From: Roseovarius aestuarii
GTDB lineage: Bacteria; Pseudomonadota; Alphaproteobacteria; Rhodobacterales; Rhodobacteraceae
Assembly (NCBI RefSeq): GCF_019966515.1
Contig: NZ_JAIMIB010000019.1
Span: 1 to 64,000 of the forward strand
DNA: 64,000 nt
Direction of reading: 5' to 3'
A program made the position numbers and the translations under genes. Under the pieces are notes generated by a model, which worked only from the letters and a program-made list of their open reading frames with translations, did no database searches and had not been told where the DNA came from. Of the stretch, positions 23,433-33,194 are shown one piece after another; position 1 is the first letter of the stretch; each line of letters opens with the position of its first letter.

Positions 23433-26400
23433 TCAGAACAGTGCGTTCTGCGCGTCGAGATCGCCGACCAGCGTGTCGAGCAGGGTGACGGTGTTGCCCG
23501 CCCCAAGATCGATCACGACATCGTTGCCGTTCTGCTGCGCGTTCAGTGCACCGGCACCGGTGTCGGTGAAGTCGAGCACGTCGAAGGCGGCATCGAAATC
23601 GGTGACAACGTCGTCGCCGCTATCCTGACCGAACAGGAACGTGTCGCTGCCGATGCCACCCGTCAGGTTGTCGTCGCCGCGACCACCATCGATGATGTCA
23701 TCACCGGCACCACCATTCAGGGTATCGTTCGAACCGGCAACCCGGTCGATGACGATTTCAAGCAACTGCTCCTGACCGCCGTTACGGGTGAAGTCACCTT
23801 CAACCGGGTCAACGATCGTTCCGGCAGCGGTTGTGCCGCCCAGAACGTTCACCGGGCCGCCATTCGGGTTACCTTCGGAACCGTTGAAGCCCGGATGCAG
23901 ACCGACAACGCCGTTTTCGGCGATACCCTGATCGCGGGCGGTCTGGTTGAGGAAGGCCGCACCGTCTTCCGTGTTGACCTCGGTGCCCGCGTCCAGAACA
24001 TCATTGCCGAACCGCTGGATCGTGATCGGCCCGAGGAAATTCCCCTGGTCGTCAAAGATCCGGTCGGTCAGCGCATTGTCCGGCGCCGCCAGGAAGGCAT
24101 CATTCGACGGGATCACCATGGTTGCCCAGGTGAAGTAACCCGGCCCGACATCATCCGCGTTGACATTGAGCGTGAACGAGGCGGTTTCACCCGGATCGAT
24201 CGGACCCGGTGCGCCTGCACCGCCGATGATCGTGGCATCGACACCGTTTGCGCCGGTTTGCTGGCTGAACTCGGCGGCGATACCTTCGACAGATCCGTCC
24301 TCAGCCAGACGCTCGAGCCCCAGGCTTGCAGCAGAACCCGCATCGAACAGATCGAAGTTGGCACCATCGTGGAAACCGAACCACAGCGGGGTCAGGAACG
24401 TACCGCCTGCACCCAGCGTGTTGGTGACTGTCACGGTGATGGCTTCGCCATCGCCCACAGCATCGCCCCGCAGGATGTCATTGCCGGCACCGCCGTCGAT
24501 CACGTCATCACCGGCACCACCCGCAATCAGGTTGTCACCGCTGTCACCGGTAAGATTGTCGGCCTGCGCCGACCCGGTGATGTTCTCGACATTCGAGATC
24601 TGGTCAACGATGGTGTTGCCATTGACAACATAGTCGCCGTTCCCCGCAGCCAGATCGACATTCACGCCGACACCGATATCCGAGAAGTCGACCGTGTCGA
24701 TGCCGTCGCCGCCGTCAACGGTATCACTACCGCCGCCGCCGCGCAGAACGTCATCGCCCAGGCCACCTTCGAGCACGTCATTGCCGCCACGTCCTGCAAG
24801 CAGGTCATTGCCGTCGTTGCCGGTCAGTACGTTGACACCGCCGTCACCGAAGAGCTGGTCATCGTTGGCAGACCCGTCCAGGTTTTCGAAATTCGAGAAG
24901 TTCTCGAACACGGTGACCCCCGGTGCAGGCTGATAGGAGGCACTGCCCGATCCAAGATCGGCCACAACTTCGGCACCGATGCCCTGGAAGCTGTTGGTGT
25001 CAATACCGTCACCGCCATCCAGGAAGTCTGTGCCGCCGCCACCGGCGATGAAGTCATCACCCGCGCCGCCATCAATGGTGTTGCCCGCCGGGCCGGTTGC
25101 CACGATGCTGTCATCGTTGCTCGACCCGATGATATCCTCGATCCCCGTGAAGGTTTCCGAGATACGCGGACCGTTGCCACCGCCACCGCGATATTCTGTG
25201 GTGCCGCTGCCATCAGCCGCCAGCGTGACATCCACACCAGCGATCGCCGGGTTGTCCGCCCCGAGGTTGATATTGGCAAAGCTGTTGGTGTCACGGCCTG
25301 CGCCACCGTCGATGACATCCGTGCCGCCGCCACCTTCGAGGGTGTCGTCGCCGTCACCACCCAGAAGCGTATCACCGCCACCGCCGCCCGAAAGGACATC
25401 ATCGCCGTCCAGACCTTCCAGACGGTTGTTGTCGCCATTACCGATCACCGTATCGCCGTCATTCGACGCCACCACGTTATCGATATTGCGGAGTTGGTCG
25501 ATTTCATCGGCCTCGACAAAGACGTTGCCGTCGCCGGTGTCGGCTGCGGGGGATTGCGCGATGCCGTTCACGTCGCCCCCGGCATCCTGAACGATATCGG
25601 TGATGACCGGACCGTTCTGGCCCGCCGGTGCATTATGCAGGTGGATCGAGCTGACGCCCGCGACGGGCAACAGATCGGATACCGCCAGACCGACGACCGT
25701 AAGGGTCGAGCTATAGGTGACGTTTCCACTGCTATCCACGCGGATCACGACAGTGCCCTGACCGGTCGCTTCGCTGTCCGACAGGGGCCCGGGCTCCTGC
25801 GCGCTGTCAAGCGACGCCTGCAGGGTGATGACCCGGTCGCCGCCCACCACATCATCCGACTGAACGATCAGCTGGCCGCGAATTTCGCCGCCGTTAAAGT
25901 CATTCGTGTGGATGTTGTAGTAGAGGTTGTTCGCCAGGGCCTCGTTCACCAGATCGGCCGGGGATTGCCCGGTGGTCAGCGATGCCAGGGGCGCATCGGT
26001 AACAGTGACCGTGAACCCGGCTTCGCGCGTGGCTGTGCCCTGGGTCAGATCGACCGTCACCGGTACGTCCTGGTCATCGTAGCGAACGGTATCCTGGCTG
26101 CCTCTGCGGCTACCGATCAGGGTGTCGTTACCGAGACCGCCAGTCACGTCGGAAGCGCCACGACCACGACCGCCAAGGAAGGCGTCATCACCATCGGACA
26201 GGATAACATCGCCGTCGATGTTGCCACGGTTGACGATGCGAACCGATCCGCCGGCTTCGCTGGCGTCGATCGCGGTCTCTTCGGCCCGGATAAGGCCGGT
26301 GTTCGAAATCTCGCCGTCAAGCGTGACACCGTCTTCGATGCGGATACCAACCGCCGCGTCACTGTCGCGCGAGCCGCGAATGACGCCGCTGTTTACGATG

Positions 26401-27746
26401 TTGCCGTCAAAGGTTGCATCCTCGACATTCGAGAAGATGCGCACGCCATCGCCGATCGTGTTGCCGGTGTCCGCATCGCCGCGACCGATGATCCGGCCCG
26501 CGTTGGAGACCGAGCCGTCGACGACATCGCCGTCCACATCGCCGGTTTGCAGCGAAACGCCCGAGCCGTCATTGCTGGTGCCTGCATCAATCCGACCGCT
26601 CCGCGTGTTGCGGACGGTGTAATCGTCAGCAGTGCTGTCAGCGTAGATGGTACCGTTGCGCTGATCGCCGGTGCCGATGATCCGGCCGAAGTTTACGACG
26701 TCCACACCGGAGCCGTCGATATTGACGGCGCGGCTGTCTGAACTGATCGTGCCACGGTTCACAAGACGTGCATCATGATCGCTGGTGCCAAAGTAGACGC
26801 CGTTATTCGCGCCTTCGATGATACCGCGGCTGCCATTGCTGATGGTGCCGTCGAAGTTCACGCCATTCGAGATGCGTACCCCGGCAACGACCCCCTGATC
26901 GCTTTCCGACGTGATGGTACCGGTATTGATGATGTCGCCGTCAAAGGTGGTGTCTGCAGCGCCCGCGAACACGCGGATACCGTCACCGGCGGTGCCCTGA
27001 TCCGGCGCTGCCTGGCCACGACCGTTGATGTCGCCGCGGTTGCGGATCAGACCGTCAACCTCTTCGCCGACCTCTTCGCCGATCTGTAGCGCGATACCGG
27101 CGCCATCATTGCCCGAGCCGGCGTCGATCAGGCCGCGGCTCTGATTCACGATCCGGAAATCATCGGCAGTACCGTTGGTGTAGATCGTGCCGTTGCGCTG
27201 ATCACCGGTGCCGACGATCTCGCCTTCGTTGACGATACGGGTGTTTTCGCCACCGATGTTGATCGCGCGGCTGTCCGAGCTGATTTCACCCCGGTTCACA
27301 ACGCGCCCGCCGGAATCGCCATTGTTAGCGAAGTTGATGCCGTTCACGGCGCCGGCGATGGTGCCACTGTTGTCAATCCGGGCATCTTCGCCCTCGACTT
27401 CAATCGCGGTCTGATCCGACAGGATCTCGCCCTGGGAGCGGTTATCGACGCGCAGGTCATCGCCTGCGGCTTCGACGGCGTTCGCCCCGGTCGAGTTGAT
27501 CTCGCCGGAGTTTCTGAGTTCGATGTCGCGGTTATCGAAATCGAAGGCCGGCTCGCCGATGGTCGAAACTTCGGCGTCCGAGTCGACGACAAAGCGTTGA
27601 CCATTCTCGGTGCTCGCGTTGGTTTGCGCGAAGTTCAGAGGCTGCGGCGACGATAACGCCGTCGAGGCTCTCAGGTTACCCCCCTGCCCGAGCTGAGGCC
27701 CGAACTGGAAAAAGGGGAAGAAGGGGAAGAAGGGGAAGAAGGGCAT
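23433..27746 (-). CDS. giant RTX-type secreted protein with CHRD and spondin-like domains
   Basis: 1437 residues, AGGAA before the ATG. The N-terminus has a run MPFFPFFPFFPFF encoded by 9-bp DNA repeats. Then follow a beta-helix-like repeat region (about 60-560; units such as RGTISSDSRAVNIDG and IIGTGDQRNGTIYA occur at least twice), a CHRD-type domain (about 615-760, LYYNIHTNDFNGGEIRGQL), RTX nonapeptides GGxGxDxL in several blocks (about 800-1130 and 1355-1390), a spondin_N-like domain (about 1150-1350, TPLWFGFHDGANFDLFDAGS) and a C-terminal type I secretion signal ending DAQNALF. Probably a surface or matrix adhesin exported by the next two gene products. Calcium drives folding of RTX blocks. 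Confidence 0.92.
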   Translation of the reverse strand: MPFFPFFPFFPFFQFGPQLGQGGNLRASTALSSPQPLNFAQTNASTENGQRFVVDSDAEVSTIGEPAFDFDNRDIELRNSGEINSTGANAVEAAGDDLRVDNRSQGEILSDQTAIEVEGEDARIDNSGTIAGAVNGINFANNGDSGGRVVNRGEISSDSRAINIGGENTRIVNEGEIVGTGDQRNGTIYTNGTADDFRIVNQSRGLIDAGSGNDGAGIALQIGEEVGEEVDGLIRNRGDINGRGQAAPDQGTAGDGIRVFAGAADTTFDGDIINTGTITSESDQGVVAGVRISNGVNFDGTISNGSRGIIEGANNGVYFGTSDHDARLVNRGTISSDSRAVNIDGSGVDVVNFGRIIGTGDQRNGTIYADSTADDYTVRNTRSGRIDAGTSNDGSGVSLQTGDVDGDVVDGSVSNAGRIIGRGDADTGNTIGDGVRIFSNVEDATFDGNIVNSGVIRGSRDSDAAVGIRIEDGVTLDGEISNTGLIRAEETAIDASEAGGSVRIVNRGNIDGDVILSDGDDAFLGGRGRGASDVTGGLGNDTLIGSRRGSQDTVRYDDQDVPVTVDLTQGTATREAGFTVTVTDAPLASLTTGQSPADLVNEALANNLYYNIHTNDFNGGEIRGQLIVQSDDVVGGDRVITLQASLDSAQEPGPLSDSEATGQGTVVIRVDSSGNVTYSSTLTVVGLAVSDLLPVAGVSSIHLHNAPAGQNGPVITDIVQDAGGDVNGIAQSPAADTGDGNVFVEADEIDQLRNIDNVVASNDGDTVIGNGDNNRLEGLDGDDVLSGGGGGDTLLGGDGDDTLEGGGGTDVIDGGAGRDTNSFANINLGADNPAIAGVDVTLAADGSGTTEYRGGGGNGPRISETFTGIEDIIGSSNDDSIVATGPAGNTIDGGAGDDFIAGGGGTDFLDGGDGIDTNSFQGIGAEVVADLGSGSASYQPAPGVTVFENFSNFENLDGSANDDQLFGDGGVNVLTGNDGNDLLAGRGGNDVLEGGLGDDVLRGGGGSDTVDGGDGIDTVDFSDIGVGVNVDLAAGNGDYVVNGNTIVDQISNVENITGSAQADNLTGDSGDNLIAGGAGDDVIDGGAGNDILRGDAVGDGEAITVTVTNTLGAGGTFLTPLWFGFHDGANFDLFDAGSAASLGLERLAEDGSVEGIAAEFSQQTGANGVDATIIGGAGAPGPIDPGETASFTLNVNADDVGPGYFTWATMVIPSNDAFLAAPDNALTDRIFDDQGNFLGPITIQRFGNDVLDAGTEVNTEDGAAFLNQTARDQGIAENGVVGLHPGFNGSEGNPNGGPVNVLGGTTAAGTIVDPVEGDFTRNGGQEQLLEIVIDRVAGSNDTLNGGAGDDIIDGGRGDDNLTGGIGSDTFLFGQDSGDDVVTDFDAAFDVLDFTDTGAGALNAQQNGNDVVIDLGAGNTVTLLDTLVGDLDAQNALF
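27708..27746. repeat. 9-bp tandem repeat encoding PFF units
   Basis: The plus strand reads GGGGAAGAA units repeated about three to four times just inside the RTX start codon. Because the unit is 9 bp, copy changes add or remove three residues without a frameshift. Confidence 0.75.
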
Positions 27747-28224
27747 GTCTGGTTCCTTTTCTAAGGTGAATTTTCATACTGGAAGGCACGACCTGGAAAA
27801 CGCCGGTTCAGGGGGTGTCCCCGCAAAACCGGATGTTCCGCTGAAGCGATCGCCTGATCGCAGTGGTCAGATTTTCGGCCATGCCGCGCCTTCCGTTCAC
27901 TGATACGAACACGAAAGGCTCAGTCCGGCCTTTCATGGCATCGAACTAGCGGTGGCAGGTAGGGGTGGGTAGCAACACAGGTGAATGTAGGGTATTCACA
28001 AATTTACCAACATGCGGGATAATCGGTGGCGATTAACACAGGGGCCGGATTATTATTCGAACACAAAAATGTCATATGAGCGGATGTATTTCGTGTGCAT
28101 CTTTTTGCCCTGACTTCAGAGCTTTGCCCGGGATTTACAGCAAATTCAGCCACCTTCCGGCAACACTGGCGAAAAGGCATGGGCCCGGTCGGTATCCGCG
28201 ATATGCCAAACCAGCGGGTGAGCG
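27747..28224. other. divergent intergenic region, RTX and LysR genes
   Basis: 478 bp, AT-richer than its flanks, between genes transcribed away from each other. It must contain both promoters and probably LysR-type sites. I see no RNA gene; short dyads are present but none is convincing. Confidence 0.4.
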
Positions 28225-29154
28225 ATGAACGATACTTCTGTTGCCGACATGTCCGGCGATGTCCTGCTGCAGAACTGGGATATCTACCGGTATTTTCTAG
28301 CGGTGGCGCGGGCAGGCAGCCTGTCGGAGGCGGCCAAGCGTTTACAGGAAAGCCAGCCCACCGTCAGCCGCAAGCTGAAAGAGCTGGAGGCGTCACTGGG
28401 GGCTCAGCTGGTAGAGCGCACAACTACTGGCGCGACGCTGACCATTGCCGGTGAGCTGGTGTTGGAGCACATTCAGAAGATCGAGCGCGAAGCCATCGGG
28501 ATCACGGAAACCCTGCGTGATGACGGCCAGAAGATGTCGGGCAAGGTTGTTGTCACCGCGCCCGAGGGTCTGGGCGTGGCGGTTCTTGCCGGTGGCCTGC
28601 AGAAATTCCGGGTGCTGCATCCAGGGATTGATCTTGAACTGCGCATCGGCGCGGGCAAGCTTGACCTGATGCAGCGCGCTGCCGATATCGCGTTCCGGGT
28701 CGGAGACCCGCTCCAGACTTCGTTATTGGGACGCTGTATCGGCACCGTCAACTTTGGCCTTTACGCGCATGAGCGGTATCTCAGGCAGAATCCCATGCCC
28801 AAATCGACCAGCCATCTGGGCCAGCATCAGTTTATCGAACTGGCGGTCGGCGCCGGGAAACTGCCGCAGGAAGCCGCGCTGGAAAAACTGGTTCCCGAGC
28901 CCCGGCGGGTACTGCGGACGGATAACATCCAGATTCAGCTGAACGCGGTAAAAGACGGGAGCGGCATCGGGGCACTGCCAGGCTACATGGCACCACCCTC
29001 GTCCAACCTGATCCATCTCCTGCCGCAAAAGTTTGCGCCCAAGGTTGAACTGTGGATCCTGATGCGCCCGGAGCTGAGGGACGTGGCGCGGGTACGCGCA
29101 ACCGCATCCTTCTTTGCCGATCTCGCTGCGCAGGCCCTACGCGGGGATCATTAG
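28225..29154 (+). CDS. LysR-family transcriptional regulator
   Basis: 309 residues. The N-terminal helix-turn-helix (residues 17-75) reads YFLAVARAGSLSEAAKRLQE SQPTVSRKLKELE. The C-terminal ligand-binding domain (about 105-300) follows, with VVTAPEGLGVAVLAGGLQKF. Such regulators bind a small ligand and control a divergent or nearby gene. Here the divergent gene is the RTX protein, so it is a candidate target. Ligand unknown. Confidence 0.92.
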   Translation: MNDTSVADMSGDVLLQNWDIYRYFLAVARAGSLSEAAKRLQESQPTVSRKLKELEASLGAQLVERTTTGATLTIAGELVLEHIQKIEREAIGITETLRDDGQKMSGKVVVTAPEGLGVAVLAGGLQKFRVLHPGIDLELRIGAGKLDLMQRAADIAFRVGDPLQTSLLGRCIGTVNFGLYAHERYLRQNPMPKSTSHLGQHQFIELAVGAGKLPQEAALEKLVPEPRRVLRTDNIQIQLNAVKDGSGIGALPGYMAPPSSNLIHLLPQKFAPKVELWILMRPELRDVARVRATASFFADLAAQALRGDH

Positions 29155-29269
29155 AGCGGCTCTGCGGCAACGCACGGGCCAAACTGCGTGATTGCGATAA
29201 ACTCGAAGGGCAGTTCCCGGCCGATCCTGAGCTGCCTAAACCGCCGCATATCCGCTGACACGCCTTGGT

Positions 29270-29620
29270 TCAGGCCTGGCCGCCCATCGGGTTATCCTCC
29301 AGCGGTTCGACCATGTCGATGTCATTGCGCACCCAGAAAAACCGGAAGGACATCGAGCGCAGCCAGTTTTCCAGCCGGTCAAGGCTGCTCCATTCGCGCC
29401 GAAGGCCGCGCGCGCTCAGCAGCTGGGCCCATTCCCCTTCGATCAGGAAATACACGGTCCAGGTGTTGGGGTGGCGCGTCTGATCGGCAAAACCACCCGC
29501 GGTAAGTTCGCGCTCGGTGCGGACCGCAACCGGATAATCCCCGATGAGACCGGCAGACGCGTAAGCGGCGATATCATTCTGGCGGATCGTCCGGCTTGGT
29601 ATTTGTGCTTCTTCATTCAT
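29270..29620 (-). CDS. hypothetical protein, 116 aa
   Basis: The ATG at 29620 is preferred to an upstream TTG (29653). The protein starts MNEEAQIPSRTIRQNDIAAY and contains the WTVYFLIEGEWAQLLSARGL and RLENWLRSMSFRFFWVRNDI stretches, typical of a compact alpha/beta fold. I do not recognise the family. It is divergent from the nitrilase gene, with a pair of direct repeats between them, so the two may be co-regulated. Confidence 0.65.
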   Translation of the reverse strand: MNEEAQIPSRTIRQNDIAAYASAGLIGDYPVAVRTERELTAGGFADQTRHPNTWTVYFLIEGEWAQLLSARGLRREWSSLDRLENWLRSMSFRFFWVRNDIDMVEPLEDNPMGGQA

Positions 29621-29670
29621 TTGCAATAATGTCTCAGTGGTTTTTTGTTGCAACCCGCTCTGTATACACT

Positions 29671-29703
29671 ATGACGCATAGTGTTACATCATGACGCATA
29701 GTG
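29671..29703. promoter_or_regulatory. 13-bp direct repeat pair, probable operator
   Basis: ATGACGCATAGTG occurs at 29671-29683 and again at 29691-29703. Start-to-start distance is 20 bp, near two helical turns, so a dimeric regulator could sit on one face. The first copy is also part of an inverted repeat CACTAT-GACGC-ATAGTG. The site lies between two divergent genes. Confidence 0.7.
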
Positions 29704-29804
29704 ATGTCGACGGCTAACTGAACCTGCCTTGAATGCTGTTCAGGGTAAAGAGGAAACCAATCAGTCTGACCGTCCGGGCCTCGGCACGATACAGGAGCGA
29801 CCAC

Positions 29805-30740
29805 ATGACCCATTTCGCCATTGCCGGCATTCAGATGCATATCGGCATGAAAAGCAATCTGCACGAGATGAACCGCCGGCTGGACCTGCTGATGCATCTC
29901 TACCCCTGGGTGGAAATGGTGGTGTTCAGCGAATTGGCCGCTGACGGGCCCAATCCCGCCTCGGCGCAGCCTTTGGGCGGGCCGAACGAACAGGCCTTTG
30001 CCGAGATGGCGTGCAAACACAATATCTGGCTGATCCCGGGATCGATCTTTGAAAGCAGGGACGGTCGCATCTATAACATGACGCCGGTTCTGAACCCCGA
30101 AGGCGAGGTGGTGACGCGGTATCGCAAGATGTTCCCGTTCACCCCCTACGAGGATACAACCGAACCCGGTGACGAATTTTGCGTCTTCGACGTGCCGAAC
30201 GTGGGCAGGTTTGGCGTCGCGATCTGTTATGACATCTGGTTTCCCGAGGTCATGCGCACGCTGACCTCGATGGGTGCCGAGGTGATCATCAACCCGGTTC
30301 TGGCGCATTTCGTGGACCGCCCGGCGGATCTTTCGATCGCGCAGGCCTCGGCGGCGATGTTCCAGAGCTATGTGTTCCACATCAACGGTCTGCTGGCGGG
30401 CGGTAACGGCTATTCGCGGGTCGTAGATCCGGCGGGCCAGATTTTGCATGACGGCAACGTGCAGGAAGAGCTGATCCCGGTCGAAGTGGATTTCGGCCTT
30501 GTCCGCCGCCAGCGGGAGCGGGGTCTGCTGGGCATGGGGCAGGTGCTCAAGAGTTTCCGCGACCGGAAGGTAAAGTTCGACGTCTACGCCGACGGCTTCG
30601 ATCACAGCTACCTGAACGGGCTGGGACCGCTTGCGAAACCATCACGCGCAAGCCAGTCCAACGATTTCAATAATAACGACCAGTTCGAAAGCTGGCCACA
30701 AGGGCAGGGGGCCCTCACAACTGAACTGAAGGCTGTGTAA
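29805..30740 (+). CDS. nitrilase-fold carbon-nitrogen hydrolase
   Basis: 311 residues from the ATG with AGGAG upstream. The catalytic triad is readable: Glu in VVFSELAADGP (about 45), Lys in RYRKMFPFTPYED (about 112), Cys in VAICYDIWFPE (about 145). These enzymes hydrolyse amide or nitrile bonds; substrates for this branch are not evident. The C-terminal tail beyond 280 is low complexity and Asn-rich. The VOC gene follows 28 nt later and may be cotranscribed. Confidence 0.88.
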   Translation: MTHFAIAGIQMHIGMKSNLHEMNRRLDLLMHLYPWVEMVVFSELAADGPNPASAQPLGGPNEQAFAEMACKHNIWLIPGSIFESRDGRIYNMTPVLNPEGEVVTRYRKMFPFTPYEDTTEPGDEFCVFDVPNVGRFGVAICYDIWFPEVMRTLTSMGAEVIINPVLAHFVDRPADLSIAQASAAMFQSYVFHINGLLAGGNGYSRVVDPAGQILHDGNVQEELIPVEVDFGLVRRQRERGLLGMGQVLKSFRDRKVKFDVYADGFDHSYLNGLGPLAKPSRASQSNDFNNNDQFESWPQGQGALTTELKAV

Positions 30741-30768
30741 CGCGGCCAAAGATTTGAAAGGAAAAATC

Positions 30769-31296
30769 ATGACTGTAAAAACCAAGAAAGTTGCGCCGAT
30801 CCCGCGCGGGTTCCGATCGCTTACACCGCATCTCGCCACACCGGATGTCAGCGCGGCAATAACCATTTACGGGGCTGCTTTCGGGGCCTCGGTCGCCTCG
30901 GTCGAAAAGGCGCCCGACACGGATGTGATTCTTTTTGCACAGGTTAAGATTGGCAATTCGCTGCTGACCATTGGCCAGGGCGAGGCGTTTGGCGCCGGCA
31001 CCCTTAGCCTGCACCACTATGTCGAGGATCTGGACGCCACCTGGGCTGCGGCACTTACCGCCGGTTTCACCGAATTGAGTACGCTGGAAGAGACCTATTG
31101 GGGCGACCGGATGGGTCTTATGATCGACCCGCTGGGCGTACGCTGGAGCATTGCGCAACGGGTGCAACGCCTGAGCGCGGAAGAACGCGACGAACGGGCC
31201 CGCGCGGCACTGGGCTATCCGATGCCAGAGATGGCCGCAGTGATCGAGGCTGTGACGGAAGACGCCACCGCACCGACGCCGGAACTGGCCCACTAA
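30769..31296 (+). CDS. VOC (glyoxalase/PhnB-like) superfamily protein
   Basis: 175 residues from the ATG with AAAGGA upstream. The core SLTPHLATPDVSAAITIYGA and the later YWGDRMGLMIDPLGVRWSIA have the paired beta-alpha-beta-beta-beta units of the VOC fold. PhnB-like members often lack an identified reaction. An extra helical C-terminal tail of about 40 residues follows the VOC domain. Likely co-regulated with the nitrilase upstream. Confidence 0.8.
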   Translation: MTVKTKKVAPIPRGFRSLTPHLATPDVSAAITIYGAAFGASVASVEKAPDTDVILFAQVKIGNSLLTIGQGEAFGAGTLSLHHYVEDLDATWAAALTAGFTELSTLEETYWGDRMGLMIDPLGVRWSIAQRVQRLSAEERDERARAALGYPMPEMAAVIEAVTEDATAPTPELAH

Positions 31297-31333
31297 AGCA
31301 GACATCGTCAGAGAGCTGGTCGTGATGCGGAAA

Positions 31334-32653
31334 TCAGGACCAGCGCTCCTGACGGCGCATGTCGCGCCGTGTTCTGGTCAATATCCATGTCGCGAGCCGG
31401 GTTAAGCCGATACCGGTTCGGAATTCGAATTCTTCAAAGTGAAAACGGCGCGGTGTGACACCGTATGGGCGCAGTCCCGTCTGCAGCGCATTGCGCAAAG
31501 CGACCGGACCGCAGAACGAGACCTTCGCATTGCCCAGGTCCGCGCCCGCAGCTTCCGCAATGCGTTCGGCCGTCAGGCGCGCCCCTTCGGCAGAGGATAT
31601 CAGATGCAATGTCAGGTTCGGCTTTGCGGCTGCGAGGTTCTGAAGTTCGGCAAGATGCGGTGCGGCGCTGCGTGATGACGCGCAGTAGAAAAGGTCCACG
31701 GGCGCGTCCTCGGCCCTGAGCGCTTTGGCCCAGGCCAGAAACGGTGTGATCCCGATGCCGCCCGCCACCCAGACTGCCGGGTTTTGCCCCAGATGACGGA
31801 AGCGGCCGAACGGGCCCTGAATGTGCACATCCTGCCCGACGCTCAACGCGCTGCTCAGCCCGGCTGTGAAATCACCAAGGGCTTTTACCGTCACCCGTAA
31901 GCTGCCGTCAGTGCCTATTCCGGAAAAACTGAACGGATGCGGCTCGGCCTTGCCCGCGCCGGTAAAGCGCAGGATGCCAAACTGCCCGGGGGCTGGCCTG
32001 AGCCCGCGCCGGATCGGCGTCATGGTGATGGCAAGCGCACCACCGGTCTGCGTCAGTTCCGAAATCCTGTAGCCGCGCGACGGGCGCATCTCGTCGGGCA
32101 ATGATGTCCACGCATAGGCGGCCAGCCCGGCCAGACAGAAGAACCCGGTATAGAGCCCCGCCGGGTCGCCCATCGAAAACGGCTTCATGATGAAGAAGAA
32201 ATGAAATGCGCCTCCGGCAAAAAGTGCGCCCATGGCTTTATGCGTCCACTTCCAGAGATGATAAGGGATGAAAGTCGCGACTGAGATCACCACCAGGATC
32301 AGCAACCCGTAAAGGCTGATCTCGCCCAGGGTTTCCGCCAGTTCGTTCAGCGCCGTCTCGCGGCCCAGCCCGCGCATTTCGGCGTCAATCGTATCGTGGA
32401 GCAGGATCGCGACCATCGCCACGATCCCGGCCCATTTGTGCAGGACATAGACCCGATCAAGACCCCCAAACATGGTCTCGATACCCGGCGCGCGGGTTGC
32501 CAGGATCTGTCCCCATGACATCAGGATCAAGGCGGCGAGGCCCAGATATTGTGAAAACAGCGCCACCTGATCCGTCACGTTTGGCAAGATGACAAGCTGG
32601 CAGGCGGGGACAATCGCCGTTACGGCAATCAGCAAAATTCCAAATGGGTTCAT
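31334..32653 (-). CDS. membrane flavo-haem reductase (ferric reductase type)
   Basis: 439 residues. About six TM segments (1-190) form a ferric-reductase-like membrane domain; histidines in VLHKWAG, ILLHDTI, WKWTHKAMGALF and AFHFFFIM are possible haem ligands. A ferredoxin-reductase-type domain follows, with HPFSFSG (FAD) and VAGGIGITPFLAWAKAL (NAD(P)H). It would move electrons from NAD(P)H across the membrane to an external acceptor such as ferric iron. Starts 9 nt after the membrane LuxR gene. Confidence 0.88.
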   Translation of the reverse strand: MNPFGILLIAVTAIVPACQLVILPNVTDQVALFSQYLGLAALILMSWGQILATRAPGIETMFGGLDRVYVLHKWAGIVAMVAILLHDTIDAEMRGLGRETALNELAETLGEISLYGLLILVVISVATFIPYHLWKWTHKAMGALFAGGAFHFFFIMKPFSMGDPAGLYTGFFCLAGLAAYAWTSLPDEMRPSRGYRISELTQTGGALAITMTPIRRGLRPAPGQFGILRFTGAGKAEPHPFSFSGIGTDGSLRVTVKALGDFTAGLSSALSVGQDVHIQGPFGRFRHLGQNPAVWVAGGIGITPFLAWAKALRAEDAPVDLFYCASSRSAAPHLAELQNLAAAKPNLTLHLISSAEGARLTAERIAEAAGADLGNAKVSFCGPVALRNALQTGLRPYGVTPRRFHFEEFEFRTGIGLTRLATWILTRTRRDMRRQERWS

Positions 32654-32662
32654 GATCGTGCC

Positions 32663-33172
32663 TCAGGAGGTCCCGGCGTTGGATGGATTGACCAGATCAT
32701 CGGCCAGAAGGTCATCCAGAAATACGCTGAGGAGCTGCAGGCGCCCGGCCACATCGGCCTTGCGATACACCGAGGCACATTGCGCCTTGACGGTTCCCTG
32801 CTTGGTGTCGCGCAGCTCGGCCATCTCGGCAATCGAGAAACCCTTGATCGCCAAGATCGCCACCTCGCGTTCCGCGCTGGTCAGTGACCAGGTCCGGAAA
32901 CGCCCCTCAAGCACTTCGGTAAAGGCGCCGGAGGCCACCTTGATCTGATCTTCCAGCTTGTTCTGGCGGCTCAGGATCTGGCGGAGTTCGTTGCCGGTAA
33001 AGATCAGGCCGAAAACCAGCGCGACCGTCACCAGACCTTCGATCAGATCGCTGTCTGCAAATCCGTTCACAGCGGTCGGCCAGAACACGTCCCAGATCGT
33101 GTCGATAAGGAAATACGTGCAGCAAAAGGCCTGCAGCGCGAATAAAGACCACAGAACGGCAGTGCGGGACAT
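32663..33172 (-). CDS. membrane-bound LuxR-type regulator
   Basis: 169 residues. Two TM segments (about 7-26 and 45-62) precede a linker and a LuxR helix-turn-helix (about 95-145, LTSAEREVAILAIKGFSIAE and RDTKQGTVKAQCASVYRKAD). This is a one-component membrane regulator: the DNA-binding domain is kept at the inner membrane. It is the first gene of an operon with the flavo-haem reductase, so it may sense membrane redox state or iron. Confidence 0.85.
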   Translation of the reverse strand: MSRTAVLWSLFALQAFCCTYFLIDTIWDVFWPTAVNGFADSDLIEGLVTVALVFGLIFTGNELRQILSRQNKLEDQIKVASGAFTEVLEGRFRTWSLTSAEREVAILAIKGFSIAEMAELRDTKQGTVKAQCASVYRKADVAGRLQLLSVFLDDLLADDLVNPSNAGTS

Positions 33173-33194
33173 GGTTTCACCTATTGCATTTTAA

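Noticed and set aside
23895..26741. Plus-strand 948-residue frame opposite the RTX gene
   Set aside because: It is the mirror of repeat-rich RTX coding DNA; the Asp/Gly-rich repeats on the minus strand force long open frames on the other strand.
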